Origin: Jeotgalicoccus sp052093725
GTDB taxonomy: Bacteria; Bacillota; Bacilli; Staphylococcales; Salinicoccaceae
Reading direction: 5' to 3'
Length of the DNA: 10,449 nt
NCBI GenBank assembly: GCA_052093725.1
Contig: JBQDHL010000055.1
Location: 1-10,449 of the forward strand
In this document: piece by piece, positions 5,779 to 10,449 of the stretch
Layout of the letters: each line of letters opens with the position of its first letter
Numbering within the stretch: position 1 is the stretch's first letter
Notes under the pieces: model-generated
Seen by the model: the letters and a program-made list of their open reading frames with translations, nothing else
Databases searched by the model: none
What the model was told of the DNA's origin: nothing
Position numbers and translations under genes: made by a program

Positions 5779-5890
5779 GTTAGAGATTAATAGGCCCCCT
5801 CTTATTAATAAAAAAATCATTTTCAGCTACTTTAATCTAATGTACACACATTTATAAAGCCATACCCAGACCCAGGGTATGGCTTTTTTT
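5764..5890 (+). ncRNA. Candidate Fur-regulated iron-sparing small RNA (FsrA/IsrR-like)
   Basis: About 127 nt lie between a Fur-covered promoter and a strong terminator, and no reading frame longer than a few codons is present. Three stem-loops can be drawn by eye. In SL1 the 5' end (5764-5774) pairs over 11 perfect bp with 5815-5825, and inside it ATTAATA (5786-5792) pairs with TATTAAT (5803-5809), placing GGCCCCCTCT (5793-5802) in an apical loop. SL2 is AATGT/ACATT (5839-5852). SL3 is the terminator. A single-stranded C-rich motif under Fur control is the hallmark of sRNAs that pair with Shine-Dalgarno regions of iron-protein mRNAs (FsrA in Bacillus, IsrR in S. aureus). Fur control and function are inferred. 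Sequence homology to either RNA could not be tested here. Confidence 0.7.
5856..5890 (+). terminator. Intrinsic terminator of the candidate sRNA
   Basis: A 12-bp perfect stem (AAAGCCATACCC at 5856-5867 with GGGTATGGCTTT at 5875-5886) has loop AGACCCA and a run of T. It lies about 150 nt after the catE stop and upstream of the next gene, so it defines the 3' end of an independent short transcript. Confidence 0.95.
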
Positions 5891-5939
5891 ATTTGCTTCG
5901 GTACAATGATAATTACTAACTGAGAAAAGAGGATTCATC

Positions 5940-6383
5940 GTGACTTTTAAATCAAAAATTGATCTGTCATTTAGCATAATGATGATTATCTCAATAGCTG
6001 CAATCGGAATCAGCGGTTTGTTCCCATTCTTTATCGATGAACCACTCCCATTATGGACAGGTATAATGCTTACTGCAATTACCTTCCCTATCATTCTGCT
6101 GCTTATTCTCACTACCTTTAATACTAAATATACTTTTCATAATGAGTACCTTCATGCACAAGCATTATTCTTTGGCAGTAAGATTCCATATAGAGATATT
6201 TATAAGGTCCATCCGACCGCAAACTTTATTTCCGGATACCGGATAATGACTTCTAAAGACGGTCTGGAGATTCATTCTAGAAGTATCGGCTTTGGCAGCG
6301 TGAGGATATCTCCTCAGAATAAGGACTTGTTTATAGAAGAATTAAAAAAACGTGCATCTCATGCACGTTATGAAGATATATAG
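5940..6383 (+). CDS. Two-helix membrane protein with bacterial PH-like (YyaB/DUF1200-type) domain
   Basis: 147 aa. Two hydrophobic helices at about 6-26 and 33-56 form a hairpin. A cytoplasmic-type domain follows (about 60-145) that begins with the NTKYTFHNEYLHAQ pattern, continues with IPYRDIYKVHPT and ends with ISPQNKDLFIEELKKR. This is the layout of the small bacterial PH-domain proteins (bPH_4, formerly DUF1200) represented by B. subtilis YyaB. Their function is unknown; membrane-associated protein contact is the usual suggestion. The start codon is GTG, chosen because GAGGA lies 6 nt upstream and no in-frame ATG precedes the first helix. It is monocistronic, with its own terminator. A TGATAAT half-site lies at 5906-5912 upstream, too partial to call a Fur box. 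Confidence 0.82.
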   Translation: MTFKSKIDLSFSIMMIISIAAIGISGLFPFFIDEPLPLWTGIMLTAITFPIILLLILTTFNTKYTFHNEYLHAQALFFGSKIPYRDIYKVHPTANFISGYRIMTSKDGLEIHSRSIGFGSVRISPQNKDLFIEELKKRASHARYEDI

Positions 6384-6387
6384 TAAG

Positions 6388-6420
6388 ATCTGTAGCTTAT
6401 TAGTACAGATTTTTATTTTT
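6388..6420 (+). terminator. Intrinsic terminator of the PH-domain protein gene
   Basis: The stem ATCTGTA (6388-6394) pairs with TACAGAT (6404-6410) around a 9-nt loop and is followed by TTTTATTTTTT. It begins 4 nt after the stop codon. Confidence 0.85.
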
Positions 6421-6425
6421 TGCAT

Positions 6426-6454
6426 AAAAAAAGAGACAGCCGAAGCTGCCTCTT
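6426..6454 (-). terminator. Intrinsic terminator of the cold shock gene, UUCG tetraloop
   Basis: Read leftwards, AAGAGGCAGC (6454-6445) pairs with GCTGTCTCTT (6440-6431) around a TTCG tetraloop, with one G-U pair, and runs into a string of T. The extra-stable UUCG loop and the position 12 nt after the cspA stop make this a confident call. Confidence 0.94.
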
Positions 6455-6466
6455 GAAAGTTTTATA

Positions 6467-6667
6467 TTAAGCCGTAGTGACATTAGTAGCTTGTGGGCCA
6501 CGTTGTCCTTCTTCGATTTCAAAGTTAACTTTTTGTCCTTCTTCTAATGATTTGTAACCATCAGCTTGGATTGCTGAGAAGTGTACGAATACGTCGTCTC
6601 CAGCTTCCTGTTCGATAAATCCAAATCCTTTTTCTGAGTTAAACCATTTTACTGTTCCTTCGTTCAT
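6467..6667 (-). CDS. cspA: Cold shock protein (CspA/CspB family)
   Basis: Single cold-shock domain of 66 aa, the standard length. It begins with MNEGTVKWFNSEKGFGFIE and contains both nucleic-acid-binding motifs: RNP1 (KGFGFI, about 13-18) and RNP2 (VFVHF, about 26-30). These proteins bind single-stranded RNA and DNA and act as RNA chaperones in the cytoplasm. AGGAGG lies 8 nt before the ATG. A long leader of about 115 nt separates the start codon from a clear promoter, as is usual for cold-inducible csp genes. A stable terminator follows. Which csp paralogue this is cannot be told from one copy. Confidence 0.97.
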   Translation of the reverse strand: MNEGTVKWFNSEKGFGFIEQEAGDDVFVHFSAIQADGYKSLEEGQKVNFEIEEGQRGPQATNVTTA

Positions 6668-6681
6668 AGAAAAAACCTCCT

Positions 6682-6695
6682 AGTGCTTTTGCACT
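6682..6695 (-). promoter_or_regulatory. Hairpin next to the cspA ribosome site
   Basis: AGTGC and GCACT pair around AAAA immediately upstream of AGGAGG in the cspA leader RNA. A hairpin that abuts the Shine-Dalgarno sequence fits temperature-dependent control of csp translation. The role is inferred. Confidence 0.5.
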
Positions 6696-6787
6696 TAAAT
6701 ATTTGCAATTGTTAATGTAAAAATTTTAAGAGTTTTTCAAACGAATGAAACAATTAAAATATTTGTTGATTAAGAACTACTCCTAAG

Positions 6788-6816
6788 ATACTACAGGCTT
6801 TCTACATTAAAGTCAA
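6788..6816 (-). promoter_or_regulatory. Sigma-A promoter of cspA
   Basis: Read leftwards, TTGACT (6811-6816) and TAGTAT (6788-6793) are separated by 17 nt. Transcription should begin near 6781, giving an AT-rich leader of about 115 nt. Confidence 0.75.
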
Positions 6817-6855
6817 CAGTTTTCTAGAAAAAAGTTAATTAAAAACATTTAAAGC

Positions 6856-7572
6856 TTATTCCAGTTCTTCCGGATGTACAAATCCTCTGTCTCTTTTAAG
6901 TGTTTCTTCGATTCCTTTAAGTACAGTATTAACATCTTCAGGGTTATATAAATCCATCTTATCGATATCTATCACATAGACAGGTGAAATATCCTTGTTA
7001 CTGTACTCAGGTATAAATTCATTTTCGTACATGTTATAAAGGTCCTGATAATATTTATATAGACCGGGGTTGCCTTCGATCTGTTCAAAATCTCTGCCGC
7101 GTCTTTTAATTCTTCTCATAACCTCTTCAAATGATCCGTGAACCATAACCATCAGATCTGGTGATTTCTTAAACAGCACCTGCTGTTTATATAAATCATT
7201 CAGTTCTTCCATCATGTTCTCGTGTAAATCTAAGTACGTGTCGTATTCCGCTTGGTCCATTGACCCGTTTTCATACTGAAGTCTCGCAAAGATCATTGCA
7301 TCTTCGTAAATAGAACGATCCAGAACTGAATTAGGATGTGCCATCGCTTTTTTAATTGCTTTGAATCTGTGATTAAGGAAAAACACCTGAAGGTGGAAAC
7401 TGTATCTTTCCGGCTCTTCATAATATTTCGCCAGAAATGGGTTACCATCAACTTTTTCTTCGAGTAATTCTACTTCAAAGTGTTTCGCTATAACTTTGCC
7501 CCACTCTGTTTTACCTGCACCAATCGTTCCTGCTAATGTAATCAATTTACCGTCACCTTTTCCATGGTTCAT
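6856..7572 (-). CDS. Deoxynucleoside kinase (deoxyadenosine/deoxyguanosine kinase type)
   Basis: P-loop kinase of the dNK/Dck-Dgk family (238 aa from ATG at 7572) that phosphorylates deoxynucleosides for salvage into dNTPs. The Walker A motif GTIGAGKT is at 15-22, a catalytic-type acidic residue at LLEEKVDGNPF (about 38-46), the substrate-pocket segment YSFHLQVFFLNHRF at about 57-70, DRSIYED at 85-91 and the LID arginines in RIKRRGRDFEQ at about 155-165. DRSIYEDA..F, LHENMM and RGRDFEQ resemble the Lactobacillus deoxyadenosine-kinase type more than Bacillus Dgk. The frame is open to TTG at 7584, but GGTGA five bases before the ATG at 7572 makes that ATG the better start. No second kinase gene adjoins it. 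The substrate is uncertain. Confidence 0.88.
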   Translation of the reverse strand: MNHGKGDGKLITLAGTIGAGKTEWGKVIAKHFEVELLEEKVDGNPFLAKYYEEPERYSFHLQVFFLNHRFKAIKKAMAHPNSVLDRSIYEDAMIFARLQYENGSMDQAEYDTYLDLHENMMEELNDLYKQQVLFKKSPDLMVMVHGSFEEVMRRIKRRGRDFEQIEGNPGLYKYYQDLYNMYENEFIPEYSNKDISPVYVIDIDKMDLYNPEDVNTVLKGIEETLKRDRGFVHPEELE

Positions 7573-7864
7573 TTTCTTCACCAAATTTATAGTTTTTTTC
7601 TTTACTTATGCAATTGATATATTTCTTTATTTAATCAAATTTAAGCCTTCACTATTTTACCAGAAAAACAGTATAAAACTACCTCTTAATTTTGGCAATT
7701 ATCGTATCATGTCACTTTTTGCCCTAATAGTTTTAAAAGGTCCTTTTATTTTCTACTAAATAAGTAAAATTACTCTTACGCTTCCCGGCAGCAAGCATTA
7801 AATTTCCAGCTGTCAGTACTTTCATAATACACTGGCCATAATATGAATAAAGGGAGTAAGTAAT
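7573..7864. other. Divergent intergenic region, no confident promoter
   Basis: The 292 bp between the kinase and acyltransferase genes are AT-rich. I see no pair of -35/-10 boxes that stands out for either direction. A tight inverted repeat AAAAGG-T-CCTTTT lies at 7735-7747, but its one-base spacer leaves a small stem without clear purpose. The ribosome site of the right-hand gene (AAGGGAG) is at 7850-7856. Confidence 0.5.
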
Positions 7865-8908
7865 ATGAAATCATACTACAGCGATGTGTTTCAGTTCAGG
7901 GGTACTCATTACGACTTCGGTTATTTGCAGGGACAGCAGTTGAAAAACTCCCCCATTTTACCGAATCGTGAAAAGCAGTGGCGTCCAAGAGAGAAACGCC
8001 ACTTTATTGTTGACCCTGAGATTTCTATGAATATGCTGCGTCAGTTCGCTCCTCAAGTACTGGATGAGATTCAGGGACTTGCCGATGCACTGGAACTCAA
8101 TATCACAGATGCATTTAGAAAATTCGGCGGCTACTATTTGGAGCTGACACGGAGCGGTTGTTCTATTTTTACCGACAGTGAATTTTTCGTCCGTAATTAC
8201 GACAGCCATCCTCGCGGTTATGAAGGACGATATATATTTTACCAGCCGACAGATCGAGGATATGCTTTTATGGGTCCGACGATGCAAATCACAGGACGCA
8301 TTGACGGCATGAATGAAAAAGGTCTCGTTATCGGCTATAACTTCACTCATACTAAAAAATCTGCTGACGGATTTTTGTGCAGCATGATTGCGAGACTGGT
8401 TTTGGAAACATGTGCAAATACTGATGAAGCAGTCGTACTGCTGAAAGAAATACCTCACAGGCATTCGTTCAGCTATGTCGTACAGGACCAGAGGGGTATT
8501 CCTTATGTAATAGAAGCATCACCGAGAAATGTTGCTGTCAGGCAATCTAACGTATGTACAAATCACTTCCATATGCTGCATGAAGAAAACCGCTACAGGC
8601 AGGAAGAATCACTGCAGAGGGAACAAAATATCATTAACAAACAGCAAAGTATCAGTAAACCATATGAAGCTTTTAAAATAATGAACAGTCTTAATGAAGG
8701 TATTGCATCAACTAAATACGATGCATCTGCCGGAACAATTCATACATCGGTCTATCTGCCGAAGGAATTAAAAGCGATGTTTGTGATTGGTCTCGACAGA
8801 AAACCTGTGATTTTTGATTTTAATAAATGGCTGCAGGGAGAAAACATTAATATTACGAAGATCAAAGGTGAACTGGACTTTGATAAGCCCTTTGTTAATA
8901 TGGAATGA
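7865..8908 (+). CDS. C45-family Ntn hydrolase (acyl-CoA:6-APA acyltransferase-like)
   Basis: 347-aa protein of the autoproteolytic C45 peptidase/acyltransferase family. The N-terminal FRGTHYDFGYLQGQQL motif (about 11-26) is typical. The likely processing site and nucleophile is C99 in RSGCSIF, after which FVRNYDSHP gives the conserved N-x-D pattern. TGRIDGMNEKGLVIGYNF (about 142-159) and YVIEASPRNVAVR (about 215-227) complete the Ntn core. By analogy with penicillin acyltransferase, the chain would cut itself before C99 and use the free cysteine for amide hydrolysis or acyl transfer. Bacterial homologues have no assigned substrate; penicillin-related or small-amide hydrolysis is only a family-level idea. 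No signal peptide is visible. A TauE-type transporter gene follows after 49 bp on the same strand, possibly in one operon. Confidence 0.85.
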   Translation: MKSYYSDVFQFRGTHYDFGYLQGQQLKNSPILPNREKQWRPREKRHFIVDPEISMNMLRQFAPQVLDEIQGLADALELNITDAFRKFGGYYLELTRSGCSIFTDSEFFVRNYDSHPRGYEGRYIFYQPTDRGYAFMGPTMQITGRIDGMNEKGLVIGYNFTHTKKSADGFLCSMIARLVLETCANTDEAVVLLKEIPHRHSFSYVVQDQRGIPYVIEASPRNVAVRQSNVCTNHFHMLHEENRYRQEESLQREQNIINKQQSISKPYEAFKIMNSLNEGIASTKYDASAGTIHTSVYLPKELKAMFVIGLDRKPVIFDFNKWLQGENINITKIKGELDFDKPFVNME

Positions 8909-8957
8909 GCTGTTAATACAGTCTAAACATTCAATATAAACGGGCCGGTGATTACTT

Positions 8958-9677
8958 GTGAACGAAGAACTTCTAATACTATTTCTAATCGTCATTATTG
9001 CCTCATCACTCCAGACAAGCACAGGGTATGGATTCTCTATTGTCGGAACTCCCTTTTTGCTGATGGTGTTTCCATTTCATGAAGCAATTCAGATTAATAT
9101 TATACTTTCAATCTGTTTATCATCTGTGATGATTTATAAAATACGCAAAGAAATTGATTTGGAACTGCTTAAAAAATTAATATACGGCAGTCCGATTGGA
9201 CTCCTTGCCGGGATTTTTATATACCTCTATATGAATACAGAACTTATTAAACTCAGTGTCGGGATTATCGTGCTGATACTGACTATACTTTTAATCAGCA
9301 ACTTCACGGTAAAGAGATCAGGACTTAAAGATTATACGGCTGGTGGTCTGTCAGGACTGCTGACAACGAGTATCGGCGTTCCTGGACCACCCTTGCTGCT
9401 GTATTTTTCAGGCGTTCGAATAGATAAAACTATATTACGCAACACGACGCTCGCCTTCTATTTATTCGCTTATACAGTGAGCCTGATCATGCAAATAATA
9501 TTCGGCGGCACTAATACAGAAATATGGACATCATCCGCCCTTGCCTTGCCTGCACTCTTTTTAGGTGTAGTTATCGGCCAGCTGGTGTTTAAAAAGATTA
9601 CGCAGAAGGTATTTTTAAATATTACTTATATGCTTTTAATATTTACCGGTCTTTATCTTGTAATAACGAGTATATAA
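8958..9677 (+). CDS. TauE/SafE (TSUP) family membrane transporter
   Basis: 239-aa integral membrane protein with about seven to eight hydrophobic segments. The internal duplication of the family is visible: GYGFSIVGTPFLLMVF (about 23-38) corresponds to GGLSGLLTTSIGVPGPPLLLYF (about 131-152), both with the glycine- and proline-rich re-entrant pattern. Members export or import sulfite, sulfoacetate, taurine-derived or other organic anions, and the substrate cannot be read here. The start is GTG with GGTGAT 5 nt upstream, and no in-frame ATG precedes the first helix. It lies 49 bp after the C45 hydrolase gene with no terminator between, so co-transcription is likely and the two may handle the same compound (inference). 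Confidence 0.88.
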   Translation: MNEELLILFLIVIIASSLQTSTGYGFSIVGTPFLLMVFPFHEAIQINIILSICLSSVMIYKIRKEIDLELLKKLIYGSPIGLLAGIFIYLYMNTELIKLSVGIIVLILTILLISNFTVKRSGLKDYTAGGLSGLLTTSIGVPGPPLLLYFSGVRIDKTILRNTTLAFYLFAYTVSLIMQIIFGGTNTEIWTSSALALPALFLGVVIGQLVFKKITQKVFLNITYMLLIFTGLYLVITSI

Positions 9678-9690
9678 AAATATGAACGAA

Positions 9691-9725
9691 AAACATCCGC
9701 CTGTCTCAGGCGGATGTTTATTTAT
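9691..9725. terminator. Strong bidirectional terminator
   Basis: A 13-bp perfect stem (AAACATCCGCCTG at 9691-9703 with CAGGCGGATGTTT at 9707-9719) has a 3-nt loop and T-rich sequence on both outer sides. It ends the transporter transcript and also the convergent small gene on its right. Confidence 0.93.
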
Positions 9726-9745
9726 ATGAGCTATAATCCGGTGTA

Positions 9746-10003
9746 TTAAAGGAGAGGTTTAATGACTTTATCTTCCCAGACTGGCTTATTAGATTTTATA
9801 AATGAAATGAGTTCTTCTTCATCTTTAAAAATTGTCTCATCACGATCAATACTATTAAAAGATGAGATGGTTAAACGATAACCGAGAATCGGGCGTTTGG
9901 ATATAGTGTACTCGTGTCGTTCTGTAGTGAAAGTGATCTCATCGTCCGTAGACTCTACGACTACCCAGTATCTCGAATTAATTAAACCTAAAATGTTTTC
10001 CAC
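9746..10003 (-). CDS. Small hypothetical protein
   Basis: 85 aa, soluble, acidic, with no membrane segment and no motif I recognise. Alternating hydrophobic stretches (YWVVVES, EITFTTERHEYTISK, YRLTISS) suggest a small beta-rich fold closed by a helix (EEELISFIKS). The start is GTG. An ATG two bases upstream is out of frame. AGAGGGGG just ahead of it is a strong, unusually G-rich ribosome site. An extended -10 promoter lies about 30 bp upstream and the terminator downstream is shared with the transporter, so it has all parts of a real single gene. Its ribosome site is exactly complementary to the CCCCCTCT loop of the candidate sRNA in this window. Confidence 0.7.
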   Translation of the reverse strand: MENILGLINSRYWVVVESTDDEITFTTERHEYTISKRPILGYRLTISSFNSIDRDETIFKDEEELISFIKSNKPVWEDKVIKPLL

Positions 10004-10031
10004 ATGGTTCCCCCTCTATTCTATGAACTTA

Positions 10032-10060
10032 ATCATACCACCTCAGGCGATTTTAAAGTA
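10032..10060 (-). promoter_or_regulatory. Probable extended -10 promoter of the small hypothetical gene
   Basis: Read leftwards, TATGAT (10032-10037) is preceded by TGG, giving the extended -10 pattern TGnTATGAT. TTACTT lies 18 nt further upstream. Transcription would begin near 10025, ahead of AGAGGGGG. Confidence 0.5.
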
Positions 10061-10114
10061 AATAAATCGAAATTTATTACAGTCAAAAAGAGGCAATGGG
10101 AACTGGTTTTGGGG

Positions 10115-10129
10115 AATAATAATAATAAT
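10115..10129. repeat. Short AAT trinucleotide repeat (five units)
   Basis: Five AAT units lie in the non-coding stretch between the small gene and the downstream terminator of the edge gene. They are too short and too far from any start codon to suggest phase variation. Confidence 0.6.
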
Positions 10130-10157
10130 TTCCGCAGGAAGAATTTAAAGAAAATAA

Positions 10158-10195
10158 AAAACCAGGATATTAATTAAATAGTATCTCCCGGTTTT
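10158..10195 (-). terminator. Probable terminator of the gene at the right edge
   Basis: Read leftwards, AAAACC plus GGGAGATA pairs with TATCC plus GGTTTT. The stem has a small internal irregularity and a loop of about 14 nt, and it runs into TTTTTTATTTT. It begins 7 nt after the stop codon at 10202. Confidence 0.65.
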
Positions 10196-10201
10196 GTAAA
10201 T

Positions 10202-10449
10202 TTAATTTTCTGTTTTCTTCTCTATTGCCAATGTCTCTCTGTATTCAGCAGCTTCCGCTTGTGGATTAAAATCAATAGTTAAGTTTCCATAGTCTGTAAG
10301 TTTAGACTCGATTTCCTCAATAGGGACCTTAAAGAATTCTTTTCTATTATTAACTTTATTAACACGATACTTTTCAAAATAGTTATGTAGTTCTGTTTCT
10401 AGTTCATAAGCTTCATAACTAAATATTAATGCGTGTATATCATAACCAA
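10202..10449 (-). CDS. C-terminus of a T5orf172/Mug113-type GIY-YIG-like protein (probable DUF4041 protein), cut by the window edge
   Basis: A frame enters from the right edge and ends at TAA (10202-10204), showing about 82 residues. The visible part begins GYDIHALIFSYEAYELETELHNYFEKYRVNKVN and continues with NRKEFFKVPIEEIE. This pattern (an ALETxLHxxF helix, then R-V-N-K-V-N and RKEFFKV) is typical of the C-terminal half of the T5orf172/Mug113 domain, a relative of GIY-YIG nucleases. In Firmicutes it commonly forms the end of DUF4041 proteins carried by phages and islands. The catalytic GIY-YIG half would be upstream, outside the window, so activity cannot be judged. A charged tail (EAAEYRETLAIEKKTEN) closes the protein. 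Confidence 0.75.
   Translation of the reverse strand, partial: GYDIHALIFSYEAYELETELHNYFEKYRVNKVNNRKEFFKVPIEEIESKLTDYGNLTIDFNPQAEAAEYRETLAIEKKTEN

Noticed and set aside
5906..5920. Fourth Fur box upstream of the PH-domain protein gene
   Set aside because: One half (TGATAAT) is perfect but the other half matches only about four of seven positions, and no -35/-10 pair is clearly covered.
7958..8464. 168-codon minus-strand frame inside the C45 hydrolase gene
   Set aside because: The plus-strand frame carries conserved family motifs over the same span, while the minus frame has none and no ribosome site.
9762..9881. A 39-codon rightward frame with AAAGGAGAGG before its ATG, antisense to the small hypothetical gene
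   Set aside because: The ribosome-site-like sequence is the complement of the last codons (KPLL) of the leftward gene. That gene has its own promoter, ribosome site and terminator, while the antisense frame is serine-rich and has no promoter.
10061..10078. AATAAAT/ATTTATT inverted repeat
   Set aside because: It is seven A-T pairs in AT-rich DNA with no T-run and no nearby start, and is easily expected by chance.

Overview
The window looks like chromosomal DNA of a low-GC Gram-positive coccus of the Staphylococcaceae. A Jeotgalicoccus/Salinicoccus-type genus fits better than Staphylococcus itself, but this is inference from protein style, AT-rich spacers, strong AGGAGG-type ribosome sites and U-tailed terminators. 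No 16S gene is present to settle it.

Left end (1-1290): the tail of an unknown gene overlaps, by ATGA, a complete tyrosine integrase. The integrase stops about 40 bp from the 3' end of a tRNA-Ser gene. This is the usual layout of an integrative element (prophage, island or ICE) inserted at a tRNA, with the rest of the element lying left of the window. From 1202 to 1855 a seven-gene tRNA operon runs leftwards in the order fMet, Asp, Phe, Gly, Asn, Glu, Ser, with a promoter near 1893-1921 and a terminator at 1165-1196.

Middle (2035-5704): a YhfW-like FAD oxidoreductase fused to a Rieske domain; a membrane-anchored staphylococcal-type thermonuclease; and a divergent pair made of a HxlR/DUF24 repressor with a redox-type Cys7 (CatR/YodB-like) and a CatE-like two-domain dioxygenase. 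That pair resembles a quinone/electrophile response module.

Most interesting segment (5705-5890): three Fur-box-like sites and a good sigma-A promoter drive no protein gene. They are followed by about 127 nt that end in a strong intrinsic terminator. The predicted RNA folds so that a CCCCCUCU motif sits in an apical loop, which is the design of iron-sparing Fur-controlled sRNAs such as FsrA of Bacillus and IsrR of Staphylococcus aureus.

Right half: a two-helix membrane protein with a bacterial PH-type domain, a cold shock protein with a structured leader, a deoxynucleoside kinase, a C45-type Ntn acyltransferase/hydrolase followed by a TauE/SafE-family transporter, a small hypothetical protein, and at the edge the C-terminus of a T5orf172/Mug113-type (GIY-YIG-like) protein of the kind often found with DUF4041 in phage and defence regions.
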